Below are positions 1-9,477 of a DNA stretch of 64,000 nucleotides, one piece after another. A model generated the notes under the pieces. It saw only the letters and a program-made list of their open reading frames with translations. It did no database searches and was not told the DNA's origin. The stretch's first letter is position 1. Every line of letters begins with the position of its first letter. The position numbers and the translations under genes are program-made. This DNA is from Corynebacterium incognita (GTDB lineage: Bacteria > Actinomycetota > Actinomycetes > Mycobacteriales > Mycobacteriaceae), in the NCBI RefSeq assembly GCF_014217255.1, contig NZ_CP059404.1, positions 1,488,001 through 1,552,000 on the forward strand. Reading direction: 5' to 3'.

Positions 1-3000
1 GGACATGGTGCGCTTGGCCATGTTGGTCAGCGTCGGGGAGGCGGCGAGGCCGACCTCGACGAGCTGATCCACGGCGTCGAGAAGCACCTTCTGGGTCTCA
101 ATCCAGCGCACCGGGGACGCGAACTGCCAGGACAGCAGCTCGATCATGAGGAGACGGGCCAGTTCTTGGTCGTCCATGTCGGTGGCGGTGACGCCGCGCA
201 GGCGCTCGGACGGCGCGACCTCCAGGATGGCGTCGATGAAGTCTTGGGTCAGCTCGAACGGGCGGGCCACCAGGTTCGGCACGTAGCGGCCGACGAGTGC
301 ATCCAGGTCCAACTCGCGCGGCAGCAGGGCGTCCAGCTTGCCCGCGAAGTCCTCCACGCCGGGGTGCAGGACCGCGGAGTGGAACGGCACGTCGATGCCC
401 GGCACCATGACGAACGCGCGCTCGTGCACCGCCGCGGCCTTGGCCTGCAGGGCCTTAAGCCCTGCCTTGGTACCCGCGATGGAGTACTGCTGGCCCGGGA
501 TGTTGTAGTTGACGATTTCCAGGAACTCACCGGTCTCGGCGGCCACGCCGTCGACGTAGCCCTGCACGTCGTCCGCGCCCACGCCGATCATGTTCGGACG
601 CAGCGCGCCCATGGCGTAGTTGGAGTTGCCGTGCTCGTCGCGTGGTACCAGGGAGCCCATGGCGGAACCGCGGGAGTAGACCACGTCGATGACCGCTTCC
701 AGGTCAAAGATATTCGCTAGCGATGCCAGCGCGGTGTACTCACCCAGCGAGTGGCCGGCGTACATGGCCCCGGAAGCGATTGCGTCAGCTTCTCGCAGGC
801 GCTCGGTCTGCGCGTACGCCACGACAGCCAGCGCCACCTGCGTGAATTGCGTCAGGTGCAGCACGCCGTTCGGGTGGCGGAAGGTGGTGCCGCGCACGGT
901 GAGTTCGGTCGGGTTCTCGTCGATGATCTGGCGGATGGAGAAGCCCAAAGCGTCCCGGGTGTGCGCGTCCGCGCGGCGCCAGATTTCGCGCGCTGCAGCG
1001 GAAGCGTCGCGGTCGCCCGCGCCCATGCCCTCGGCCTGGATGCCCTGGCCTGGGTAGATGTAGGCGGTCTTGGGCTGTGCGAGCAGCGCCTGGCCGACGG
1101 AGACGACCTCGCCGTCGATGCGGCAGGTGACCTCCAGGGCCGCGTGGATGCCCTTGCGGCCAACGCGCTCGACGGTGATCTCCACGACGTCGTTCAGTTG
1201 CACCATGCCGTACATGGAGTAGGTCCAGCCCACCACGGTGCCGTGCTTGGCGGCCAGGTGCTGGGCGGTGGCGGACAGCCACATGCCGTGGACCAGCGGC
1301 GCGGACAGGTTCACCAGCTGCGCGGCGTTGGTGGAGGTGTGGATCGGGTTGTAGTCGCCGGAGACTAGCGCGAACGGCGTCATGTCGCTCGGCGCGGTGA
1401 CCTCGGCGCGGTCGATGAAGGAGCGCGGGGTGTCCACGATCTTGGTCGAGGACTTACCGCCGCCGAACTCCGGGGCCGGGGTCGGCACCGCGGTGCCCTG
1501 GGCACGGCCGCGGATGGCGAAGCGCTGCATCTGCGTGGCGACGATCTCGTCCCCGCTACGCAGCTCCAGTTCCACGGTGACGATGCGCCCGGAGACAGAC
1601 TCGTCGATGGCGGTGCACTTGGAGGTGACGTCGATGGTGCGGCCGTCGGCAAGCTCGTGCAGCGGCACGCGCACGTCCACCACGTGGTTGAGGTGCACCG
1701 CGTTGAGCAGGCCCTCGATGACGGGGTAGCCGTCCTCCAGCAAGCCGGAGCCGAGTGCGGTGTAGATGGCCGGCCAGCATGGGCCCACCAGCACGTCAGG
1801 GGTGCCCACCGGTAGGTCGCCGGCCTTCTCGCTCACGGACTCGCCCAGGCCCGCGCCGGTGACGTTGGTGTGGGCGGACAGCAGGGATGCCGGGAAGGTG
1901 AACGAGTACTCGGCCACGCCGAACGGCGCGTCCGCAGACTGGGAGCCTTCGATGATGCGCGGCATGGACTCGATGTGGTCGCCGTTCTCGCTCACCGAAC
2001 CCACGCCCGCCAGGCCCTCGAGCAGCGCAAAGACGGAATCGGGGAGGCGCTCGTCGGAGACCACCGGGCAGGCGCCGGTGCCCGCGCCTGATGGCAGATC
2101 CAGCGGCACGGTCACCTCGCGCACGTAGAACGGGCGCTGGTCTTCGGGCAGGTTGTCCCAGTAGGAGTCGGCGTTGATGCGGATGGACCAGCCGGATTCG
2201 TCGCGCACCAGGTCAAAGGCGTCGCTTTCCATCACGTGCGCAGGGTTGGCCATGAGGTGGCCGTGCCACACGATGTGCGGGCTGTTGCGAATGAAGGCCT
2301 CCTCGTCCGCGGCGTCTGCCAGGCGGGAGTAGCGCGACTCCGGCTGCACCCCGGCGTCGGCAAGCGCCTGGGTGGCACCGGACTCGAAGCGCCCCAACAG
2401 CTCCGCGATGGGCTCGTTCTTCTTCGTGATACCCGCGACGGCCACCGGGCCCGGGATGATGCGCACCTGGTCCGCGGTGTAGCGCTCGTCCTGCGCCTGC
2501 CACAGGGTGTCCTTGCCAAACCAGGTCTTCAGATCACCGTCGATGGCAGGGACCCACGGCATGGGCTTGACGTGCTTGTAGTGCAGCTTGATCCACCACG
2601 CGGCGTCGCGCGGGGAGACGGTGAGGCGGTGCGCCTCCGGGTAGGCCTCTAGCAGGCGGGCGGCCGCGGCCGGGGCGTCGGCCACCTCGTCCACGGAGGC
2701 GAACAGCGTCTCGATCTCGCCGTGGTCGGCGTCCGCCAGGCGGGCCTCCACGCGGTGCAGCAGGTCCAGGAAGCGGTCATCCCACGTCGGATCGGCGAAC
2801 GGATAAGCCAACTCCACGAACTTGTTGACCCACTCGGCGTACGTCATGGTCTCCACGTCGCCGAAGAATGGCTTCGAGGTCTTGGCCAGCGCGGCGATGA
2901 TCTCGTCGCGGCGCGGCTCGTAGTCCTCTAAAGGCATGGACGTAATCAGGCGGGACGCCGCCGCGAAAGAGTTGTCCAGGTCGTGGATATCAGCCAGCAG

Positions 3001-4923
3001 GTGCGACTGGGAGGAGGCGACGCCGTTTTTGCCGGTGCCGCGGCCTACCCAGCCGTTGTTGTCGTCGTAGGAGATACCCGGGGTGTTCACCAGCAGCTCC
3101 TTGACGGAATCGGTGGCCTTGGCCTCCTTGGCGGCCATGGCGACGGTGCCGATGAACACGGCGTCGACAGGCGTATCCGGCAGGCCGTACTTATGCGCCC
3201 AGGAGCCGGTGATGTAGGTGGCCGCGCGCTCCGGGGAGTAGATGCCGCCGCCTACGGTGAGCAGGATGTTGTCGTGCTCGCGGACCTCCGCGTAGGTGTC
3301 CTGCAGCATGTCATCAAGTTCGGTCCAGGAGTGGTGGCCGCCCGCATGGCCGTCCTCGACCTGCATGATGATGAGCGTCTCCGGGTTGGCCGCCGCGATC
3401 TTCAGGGTGTCGCGGATCTGCTTGGACGTGCCCGGCTTGAAGGCAATATAGGGGAAACCGTCCTCGTGCAGCTGCGCCAGCAGCTCCGTGGCCTCGTCGA
3501 CCTCCGGGATGCCGGCGGAGACGGTGACGCCGCTCAACGACGCCCCGGCCGCGCGCGCCTTGGGTACGATGCGGGCCTGGCCGAACTGCAGGTTCCACAG
3601 GAAGCGGTCGAAGAACATGGTGTTGAACTGCGCGGTGCGGCCCGGCTCCAGCTGGGCTTCTAGACGATCCTTGTGCCCGGTGAACACCTCGTCGGAGTAC
3701 ATGCCGCCGCCGGCCAGCTCGGTCCAGTAGCCGGCGTTGGCTGCCGCGGCGACGATGTCGGCGTCCGCGGTGGTCGGCGTCATGCCGCCGAGCATGATGG
3801 GGGAGAAGCCCGTGGCCGCGGAGAAGCGGGTCTGGGTGTAGGTCTTGCCGTCCGGCAGGGTGACCAGGCGCGGGGCGAAGCGGGACCAGTCGCGGCGCTC
3901 GGGCAGTTGCGCGCCGGGGGTGGCCAGCTCGTCGCGCTCGGCGGCGGTGGCCGCGGGCACGAGCGCCTTCGCGGTGCCTACGAGCAGCGGGGAGGTCAAC
4001 CGCGCCAGGGAGCTATCGAGCGCGAGCAGGTACTCGGCGTCCAGCGTGGCGACGACCGCGAGCCAGTCGTGGTGGTTGACCAGCACGGCGTCGGCAAGCT
4101 CGCGGGCACGGGTGGTGTCCAGGCCGCAGCGCTGTGCGTAGTCCACGGTGAGGTCCGCGGCGGCGCGCAGGCTCTTGTGGTGGAAGGGCAGCGCGACGGG
4201 CAGGGAGTCGAAACGCGGGCTGAGATCGGAACCGCCGAATTCGGCGGACTCGAGGGCCTCGTTGTGGGCCTCGGCGAAGTTCTGCAGCGCGGACTGGGTG
4301 CGCTCCAGGGACTCCGGGGCGCCGGCCACGACGAAGGCGCGGCGGCCGTTGGTGACGGCGATGGCGGCGTCGCCGGCCAGGTGCTTCTCGACGTCCTCGC
4401 GGTCCAGGCCGCGCACCGCCAGCATGTGGGAGCGGTTGTCGCTCGCGCCGTGGACGACCGCGGCGGCGGTGCCCATGAGTACGGCGAGGCTCAGCGCTTT
4501 GTCTGGCGCGGTGGCCGCGAAGACGCCGAGCACGCCCTGGGAGTGTCCGATGAGCTCGGCGTCCTCGACCTTGAGGCCGAGCTCGCGCAGCTGGTTGAGC
4601 GCGGCGATCTGCCCCAAGACGATGCCCGGGATAGAGATCGCGGGGAAGGTGTCGGCCACTGTGGCCTCCGGGTTCTTGTCGGCGCTGGTGCCGGCGAGCT
4701 CCTCCAGGCGCTCGAACACGCCCGGCGTGGTGGAGGCGATCGTGCGTGCCACCGGTCCGGTGGTAGTGCGGGCCTGTGTGAGCAGTGCGGTGAGGTCGGC
4801 TGCGCCGCGGTTGGTGGCGGCGCCGTCGACGATGGCGCGCTGCCAGGCCGAGCCTTGTCCCGCGAACAGGATGGCCGGCGCGGAGCCGGCGGAGGAGAGC
4901 TGCGTGAGCGGTGTCAGAGTCAT
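1..4923 (-). CDS. fas: Type I fatty acid synthase (FAS-I), N-terminal 1641 residues, runs off window
   Basis: Multifunctional cytosolic enzyme making acyl-CoAs for phospholipids and mycolic acids. Read from the ATG at 4923, the frame stays open to the window edge, so the C-terminal half (ACP, ketoreductase, ketosynthase) lies outside. Domains seen in order: acetyltransferase with serine motif GHSQG near residue 124; enoyl reductase (GGMTPTTADAD and a GGG-rich FMN site, about 430-850); MaoC-like dehydratase with SGDYNPIHT near 1189; malonyl/palmitoyl transferase starting YIYPGQG near 1290 with GHSLG near 1391. This order is that of bacterial FAS-I, usually about 3000 residues. The start is supported by the conserved AT opening (ILFAGQGSAW) soon after it; upstream GGTGACC is a modest ribosome site. 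Identification is firm; whether it corresponds to fasA or fasB of C. glutamicum cannot be told. Confidence 0.95.
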   Translation of the reverse strand, partial: MTLTPLTQLSSAGSAPAILFAGQGSAWQRAIVDGAATNRGAADLTALLTQARTTTGPVARTIASTTPGVFERLEELAGTSADKNPEATVADTFPAISIPGIVLGQIAALNQLRELGLKVEDAELIGHSQGVLGVFAATAPDKALSLAVLMGTAAAVVHGASDNRSHMLAVRGLDREDVEKHLAGDAAIAVTNGRRAFVVAGAPESLERTQSALQNFAEAHNEALESAEFGGSDLSPRFDSLPVALPFHHKSLRAAADLTVDYAQRCGLDTTRARELADAVLVNHHDWLAVVATLDAEYLLALDSSLARLTSPLLVGTAKALVPAATAAERDELATPGAQLPERRDWSRFAPRLVTLPDGKTYTQTRFSAATGFSPIMLGGMTPTTADADIVAAAANAGYWTELAGGGMYSDEVFTGHKDRLEAQLEPGRTAQFNTMFFDRFLWNLQFGQARIVPKARAAGASLSGVTVSAGIPEVDEATELLAQLHEDGFPYIAFKPGTSKQIRDTLKIAAANPETLIIMQVEDGHAGGHHSWTELDDMLQDTYAEVREHDNILLTVGGGIYSPERAATYITGSWAHKYGLPDTPVDAVFIGTVAMAAKEAKATDSVKELLVNTPGISYDDNNGWVGRGTGKNGVASSQSHLLADIHDLDNSFAAASRLITSMPLEDYEPRRDEIIAALAKTSKPFFGDVETMTYAEWVNKFVELAYPFADPTWDDRFLDLLHRVEARLADADHGEIETLFASVDEVADAPAAAARLLEAYPEAHRLTVSPRDAAWWIKLHYKHVKPMPWVPAIDGDLKTWFGKDTLWQAQDERYTADQVRIIPGPVAVAGITKKNEPIAELLGRFESGATQALADAGVQPESRYSRLADAADEEAFIRNSPHIVWHGHLMANPAHVMESDAFDLVRDESGWSIRINADSYWDNLPEDQRPFYVREVTVPLDLPSGAGTGACPVVSDERLPDSVFALLEGLAGVGSVSENGDHIESMPRIIEGSQSADAPFGVAEYSFTFPASLLSAHTNVTGAGLGESVSEKAGDLPVGTPDVLVGPCWPAIYTALGSGLLEDGYPVIEGLLNAVHLNHVVDVRVPLHELADGRTIDVTSKCTAIDESVSGRIVTVELELRSGDEIVATQMQRFAIRGRAQGTAVPTPAPEFGGGKSSTKIVDTPRSFIDRAEVTAPSDMTPFALVSGDYNPIHTSTNAAQLVNLSAPLVHGMWLSATAQHLAAKHGTVVGWTYSMYGMVQLNDVVEITVERVGRKGIHAALEVTCRIDGEVVSVGQALLAQPKTAYIYPGQGIQAEGMGAGDRDASAAAREIWRRADAHTRDALGFSIRQIIDENPTELTVRGTTFRHPNGVLHLTQFTQVALAVVAYAQTERLREADAIASGAMYAGHSLGEYTALASLANIFDLEAVIDVVYSRGSAMGSLVPRDEHGNSNYAMGALRPNMIGVGADDVQGYVDGVAAETGEFLEIVNYNIPGQQYSIAGTKAGLKALQAKAAAVHERAFVMVPGIDVPFHSAVLHPGVEDFAGKLDALLPRELDLDALVGRYVPNLVARPFELTQDFIDAILEVAPSERLRGVTATDMDDQELARLLMIELLSWQFASPVRWIETQKVLLDAVDQLVEVGLAASPTLTNMAKRTMS

Positions 4924-5302
4924 GATTTCTTAGGTCACCTTTTTACGTGTACGTCGGTTACGTGCGAAGCGCCGCCCCAGAACTCACCATCCGGCAGATA
5001 GTTTCTAGGACAAACACATACCCGACCTACGATACAGTAAGTTACGGCTCAGTAGGTTGTGGCGAGGTAAGAATTTTTCTCGCTGCCCCCGGCCGGGGCA
5101 GGCGAGCTGCGCGACTGCGCCAGGGAGAGGAACATCTACTCCAGCTTGAACCTTGGATCACGTGTCAAAGAAGCGGAATGGTTCATCAATATCAAGCGAT
5201 TATGCGTGCTGTTTCTCGAGCTCCGAGCCATTGTTTTCCGCGGCTTGTTGGTGAGTTCGGGCTATCTCCGGACAAGTTCCTATATCACCGTGTCTTAACG
5301 GT
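4924..5302. other. Intergenic region upstream of fas with candidate operator
   Basis: This stretch holds the leader and presumably the promoter of the minus-strand fas gene and then GC-mixed sequence without a convincing gene. Seen directly: arms ACCTAC (5025-5030) and GTAGGT (5052-5057) form an inverted repeat with a 21-nt spacer that itself contains ACAGTAAGTTAC. Corynebacterial fas genes are known to be repressed by the TetR-type regulator FasR, so this is a reasonable place for its operator, but I did not match it to a documented site. From about 5100 to 5300 short open frames exist on both strands; none has protein-like features I trust. Confidence 0.3.
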
Positions 5303-5635
5303 CTACCTTTGGTCACGCACCCATATGTGATCTGATCCAGAAGTGAAAACGAGCAAGTCCCGGCAGGTAGAGGGCGCGAAATTTTCCCGATTTTCTCGTA
5401 ACCACGTGATGTGATCCGAATTCTCAAAATCCAGTTTGTCAAGAATTGATTCGCCAGCAATGTCGTATACCCATAAGTCGTGGACATTTTCATATTCGAC
5501 CGAGTATTTTTGGAAAGTTCCCTAAGGCTGAAAGATGGTTTCAAACCCTGCGAGGGATGTCCCGCTGGGCGTTTCTACTTCGACTACGATGTATAGAAAT
5601 TCTTTGAGCCAATCTGAGGCTAATTTCATTTTCAT
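5303..5635 (-). pseudogene. Remnant hypothetical gene interrupted by an in-frame TAG
   Basis: A 110-codon minus-strand frame begins at an ATG (5635) and ends at TAG (5303-5305), but codon 38 is TAG (5522-5524). On both sides the frame reads like real protein: MKMKLASDWLKEFLYIVVEV before the stop, and after it YSVEYENVHDLWVYDIAGES and LLVFTSGSDHIWVRDQR. The segment is clearly more AT-rich than its neighbours and uses codons such as TTA, ATA and AAA that are rare in the flanking genes, which points to acquired DNA. I do not recognise the family. A weaker possibility is that the part after the stop is translated on its own, but no good start or ribosome site is visible there. Confidence 0.5.
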
Positions 5636-5842
5636 AAATCCACAGTTGTGATATCTGGGCTGAACCAGGTAGGCGCCTTGTTGCTCGTGCCGTGAGCGCC
5701 CGCATTGTGAGCGGTATGCATAGTAGTGATTCCGCGCGGATTTGCGCCGCTGTCCGTCCTGCGCAGAGAGGCGCGATGGTCATCGGTGTCATCACGCCGC
5801 AGTGGGTAACAAGCTGTGCTCCTCGGTGAGGATGTGGAGTAT
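5636..5842. other. Intergenic stretch between the remnant gene and fadD
   Basis: GC content returns to the local level within this stretch, so one border of the low-GC segment probably lies near 5640. The frame of the remnant gene stays open upstream of its ATG for some distance, so its original start could have been further up. No promoter, terminator or other gene is convincing. Confidence 0.25.
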
Positions 5843-7606
5843 TTAAGCCTGCGCCTGGTGCCCGTTGCCGTCCTTGAGTAGCTCGAGCAGCTCCGCCTGC
5901 ACCTCGCGGCGGCGGATCTTGCCCAGCTGATCCTGGGCGAGGTGCTCGAAGTGGTAGAAGGTGCGCGGGACCTTGTAGCGGGTCAGATTGTTGCGCGCGA
6001 ATTCCTTCATCTTCTCCGGCTCCAGCGCCGCGCCGTCGCGCAGCGTAATGCAGGCGACCACGTCCTCCGAACCATCCTCGCGCGGGCGGCCCACCACGGC
6101 CACGTCCACGATGTCCGGGTGTGTTCGCATGACCTCTTCCACCTCCGCCGGGTAGACGTTGAAGCCGCCGGTGATGATGACCTCCTTGAGGCGGGAGACC
6201 AGGCGAATGAAGCCATCTTCTTCCATAACCGCCATGTCGCCCGTGCGGAACCAGTTCTTGTGGAAGGACTCCGCGGTGGCCTCCGGGTTGTTGAGATAGC
6301 CCTTGAATACCTGCGGGCCGCGGATGAGCAGCTCGCCCTCCGTGCCGTCCGGCATGACCGTGTCCGGGTCCTTCGGGTCCACGATGCGTACCTCGGTATC
6401 CGGGAAGGGCAGGCCAATATAGCCCGGGCGGCGCCCGCCGTCCATCGGGTTCCCAATGGCCACCGGGGACGTCTCCGTCAGGCCGTAGCCTTCCACCAGG
6501 TTGCCGTGGGTGAGTGCCTCCCATTCCTCCACCGTGGACACCGGCAGCGTCGCCGCGCCGGACAGGGCGTTGCGGATGCCCTTGAGCTCCACGCCCTTCT
6601 CCTGGGCGGCTTCGATGATCTTGTTGTACAAGGTGGGCACGCCCGGCACCCAGGTCGGGGTGTGCTTCTTCATGACCGGCATGATGAGCTCCATCTTCGG
6701 TGCCGGCAGCAAGATGATCTCGCCGCCGATGTAGACCGCGAGCACGCCGATGAGCGTGAGCCCGTAGGCGTGGAACATCGGCAGGGCGCCCAGCATGCGC
6801 TCGTCGGTCGTGCCCAGGCCCGGGACCCAGTGCTTGCCCATGTGGGCGTTGGCAAAGACGTTGCCGTGGCTGAGCTCCGCGCCCTTGGGTTTGCCCGTGG
6901 TGCCCGAGGTGTACATGATGATCGCGGTGTCGTCCGGCGTGATGTCCGCTGCCGGCTGGAAGCCCTCGCCGTCGCCGCCGATCGCGGGGGAGATGAGCGA
7001 GTTCCAGCTCACCGTGTTCGGCGCCTTGCCCGTGAGCTGGTCGCGCTTTTCAGTAATCTGCGGGACCGGGATGCGCAGCAGGAGCTGCTGCATGCGCGGC
7101 ATCGCCTCAATCATGTTGACGGAGATGATGGTCTCCAGGTTCGTGACGCCGCGCAGCTTCTCCAACGTCGGCGCGGTCTTGTCCCAGGAAATCGCCACCC
7201 GCGCGCCGTGGTCCTTGAACAGGCCCTCCAGCTCCGGTGCGGTGTAGAGCGGATTGTGCTCCACGACGACCGCGCCGAGCTTCTGCACCGCGTAGAACGC
7301 CGCGATGTGCTGCGGGCAGTTCGGCAGCACGATGGCTACCTTGTCGCCCGGGCGGATACCGAAGGCGCGTAGGCCCGCCGCGGCAGCGCGGACCTGCTGG
7401 TCCAGCTCGCGGTAGGTCTGGCGGCGGCCAAAGAACCACGTGGCCGGCTTGTCGGCGTTCTTGACCAGGTTCTGGTCATAGACGTCGAGAAGTGTGTTGT
7501 CGCCGTAGTCCAGGGTGTGTGGGGTCCATTCGGCGTAGTGCTCTAGCCAGGCCTTGGTCGACGCCGCGTGGCTAGGGTGTGCGCCAGATTCTGCTGGGCT
7601 CGTCAT
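5843..7606 (-). CDS. fadD: Long-chain fatty acid-CoA ligase (FadD-type), upstream paralogue
   Basis: AMP-forming acyl-CoA synthetase, 587 residues, activating fatty acids with ATP and CoA. The AMP-binding P-loop reads YTSGTTGKPKGAELSH near residues 228-245, followed by GYGLTETSP, the adenylate aspartate motif RTGDMAVMEEDGF, and the C-terminal GGFNVYPAEVEEV and KVPRTFYHFEHL ending in the conserved lysine region GKIRRRE. Start: ATG at 7606 (MTSPAES) has GGAGG eight bases upstream; an in-frame upstream Met lacks one. It lies 78 bases downstream of a close paralogue on the same strand, so the two may be co-transcribed. The fas gene downstream on the same strand fits a fatty-acid role; substrate chain length cannot be read from sequence. 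Confidence 0.93.
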   Translation of the reverse strand: MTSPAESGAHPSHAASTKAWLEHYAEWTPHTLDYGDNTLLDVYDQNLVKNADKPATWFFGRRQTYRELDQQVRAAAAGLRAFGIRPGDKVAIVLPNCPQHIAAFYAVQKLGAVVVEHNPLYTAPELEGLFKDHGARVAISWDKTAPTLEKLRGVTNLETIISVNMIEAMPRMQQLLLRIPVPQITEKRDQLTGKAPNTVSWNSLISPAIGGDGEGFQPAADITPDDTAIIMYTSGTTGKPKGAELSHGNVFANAHMGKHWVPGLGTTDERMLGALPMFHAYGLTLIGVLAVYIGGEIILLPAPKMELIMPVMKKHTPTWVPGVPTLYNKIIEAAQEKGVELKGIRNALSGAATLPVSTVEEWEALTHGNLVEGYGLTETSPVAIGNPMDGGRRPGYIGLPFPDTEVRIVDPKDPDTVMPDGTEGELLIRGPQVFKGYLNNPEATAESFHKNWFRTGDMAVMEEDGFIRLVSRLKEVIITGGFNVYPAEVEEVMRTHPDIVDVAVVGRPREDGSEDVVACITLRDGAALEPEKMKEFARNNLTRYKVPRTFYHFEHLAQDQLGKIRRREVQAELLELLKDGNGHQAQA

Positions 7607-7684
7607 GGGGTGCCTCCGATACAAGAAATTTCGTTATCCAAACAAAGTTTATCCACAATCGGGGACCGAGCCCACGATAAGGCG

Positions 7685-9394
7685 CTAGTTTTCGCCCATG
7701 CGCTCCAGCAAGTCCGCCTGCACCTCGCGGCGGCGGATCTTGCCCAACTGGTCCTTGGCCAGGGATTCGAAGTGGTAGAAGGTGCGCGGCACCTTGTAGC
7801 GGGTGAGCTTCTCGCGGGCGTAATCCTTCAAGGCCTCCGGGTCCAGAGCCGCGCCGTCGCGAAGCGTCACGCACGCCACGACGTCCTCGGAACCGTCCTT
7901 GCGGGGGCGGCCCACCACGGCGATTTCCTCAATGTCCGGGTGCGCCAGCATCGCGGATTCCACCTCGCCGGGGTAGACATTAAAGCCGCCGGTGATGATG
8001 AGCTCCTTGATGCGGGAGACGATCTTGATGTAGCCGTCCGGCTCCATGATCGCCATGTCGCCGGTGCGGAACCAGCCGTTGTGGAAGACCTCCGCCGTGG
8101 CCTCCGGGTCATTGAAGTAGCCCTTGGAAATCTGCGGGGCGCGCGCCACCAGCTCGCCGGCCTCGCCGTCCGGCATGGTCTCGTCCAGGTTCTCCGGGTT
8201 GGCGATCCGCACTTCGGTATCCGGGAAGGGCACGCCGATATAGCCCGGGCGGCGGTCGGTGGTCATGGGGTTGCCCACCAGGATCGGGGAGCACTCCGTG
8301 AGGCCGTAGCCCTCCACCAGGAGCCCGCCGGCCATGGATTCCCAGTCCGCCACGGTGGCCTCCGGCAGGGACGCGGCGCCGGAGAAGGAGTTGCGGACGC
8401 TGGAGAGATCCACGTTCTTCTCGCGCGCGGCCTCAATGATCTTCTCGTACAAGGTGGGAACACCCGGGATCCAGGTAATCGGGTGCTTCTTCTGCACGTT
8501 CATGACCAGGTCCATCTTCGGTGCGGGCAGCAAAATGAGCTCGCCGCCGATGAGGAAAGCCAGGGTGGCAGAGAATGTGAGCCCGTAGGCGTGGAACAGC
8601 GGCAGGGCCGCCAGCATCCGCTCGGGCTGATCGCCCAGCCCCTTGACCCAGGCCTTACCCTGCACGATGTTGGCGTACAGGTTGCCGTGACTGAGCTCCG
8701 CGCCCTTCGGTGCGCCGGTGGTGCCGGAGGTATACAGGATGACCGCGGTGGTGTCCTTGGTGATGTCCTCCGGGGAGGCCAGGTTGCGGCCCAGGCCGCC
8801 GATGGCCTGCGAGGTGAGGGCGTCCCACGGCACGGTGTTCGGGGCGTCGCCAGTTAATTGCGCGCGCATCTTGCGCAGCTGTGGCACCGGCAGGCGCAGG
8901 GCAACGCGCTGCAGGCGGGGCATCGCGTCCACCATGTTGACGGAGACGATGGTCTCCAGTGCAGTGTCCTCACGAAGCTTCTCGACGGTCGGTGCCGCCT
9001 TGTCCCACACAATCGCAATGCGGGCCCCATGGTTGCGGAAGGGCCCTTCGAGCTCGTGCGCGGTGTATAGCGGGTTGTGCTCCACGACGATGGCGCCGAG
9101 CTTGAGCACCGCATAGAACGCGATGATGTGTTGTGGGCAGTTGGGGAGCAAGATGGCCACGCGGTCGCCGGGGCGCACGCCGAAAGCCTTCAGGCCGGCG
9201 GCGGCGCGGCGCACCTGGACGTCGATGTCGCCGAAGGTCATTTGGCGGCCGAAGAAATAGGTGGCTGGCTTGTCCGCGTTGCGGGTGAGGTTCTCCTCGT
9301 AGACGTCCAACAGCGTGGTCTCACCGTACGGCAACTGCGCGTCTGCCCAGTCCGGGTAATACTGCAGCCAGGCCTTGGTTTCGAAAGCGGACAT
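7685..9394 (-). CDS. fadD: Long-chain fatty acid-CoA ligase (FadD-type), second paralogue
   Basis: Second AMP-forming acyl-CoA synthetase, 569 residues. It carries YTSGTTGAPKGAELSH near residue 223, GYGLTECSP, RTGDMAIMEPDGY, GGFNVYPGEVESA and the C-terminal KVPRTFYHF...GKIRRRE block. Alignment by eye with the neighbouring ligase is nearly gap-free over most of the length, so the pair looks like a tandem duplication that has since diverged. Two adjacent ATGs exist (9397 and 9394); the second is better spaced from the upstream GGAAGG. Divergent from mshA, with an 83-base gap that must hold both promoters. Confidence 0.93.
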   Translation of the reverse strand: MSAFETKAWLQYYPDWADAQLPYGETTLLDVYEENLTRNADKPATYFFGRQMTFGDIDVQVRRAAAGLKAFGVRPGDRVAILLPNCPQHIIAFYAVLKLGAIVVEHNPLYTAHELEGPFRNHGARIAIVWDKAAPTVEKLREDTALETIVSVNMVDAMPRLQRVALRLPVPQLRKMRAQLTGDAPNTVPWDALTSQAIGGLGRNLASPEDITKDTTAVILYTSGTTGAPKGAELSHGNLYANIVQGKAWVKGLGDQPERMLAALPLFHAYGLTFSATLAFLIGGELILLPAPKMDLVMNVQKKHPITWIPGVPTLYEKIIEAAREKNVDLSSVRNSFSGAASLPEATVADWESMAGGLLVEGYGLTECSPILVGNPMTTDRRPGYIGVPFPDTEVRIANPENLDETMPDGEAGELVARAPQISKGYFNDPEATAEVFHNGWFRTGDMAIMEPDGYIKIVSRIKELIITGGFNVYPGEVESAMLAHPDIEEIAVVGRPRKDGSEDVVACVTLRDGAALDPEALKDYAREKLTRYKVPRTFYHFESLAKDQLGKIRRREVQADLLERMGEN

Positions 9395-9477
9395 CATTAC
9401 CTTCCCGTAAGTTTCGCGCGCGTAGGTTTGTTTCGTAGTGCAACTATACGCCTTCCGTAAGTCGCTAGACTTGGGGC

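Noticed and set aside
166..5001. Several long plus-strand open frames (for example 3673-5001, 442 codons)
   Set aside because: They are antisense to the FAS-I gene, consist of Gly/Val/Ala/Arg-rich low-complexity sequence typical of GC-rich shadow frames, and show no domains.
5136..5297. Short plus-strand frame beginning NIYSSLNLGSRVKEAEW near the remnant gene
   Set aside because: It looks partly protein-like, but has no start, ribosome site or recognisable domain and is too short to support.
5942..8857. Plus-strand frames of over 400 codons opposite the two acyl-CoA ligases
   Set aside because: Same shadow pattern occurs opposite both paralogues, explained by codon bias of the real genes.
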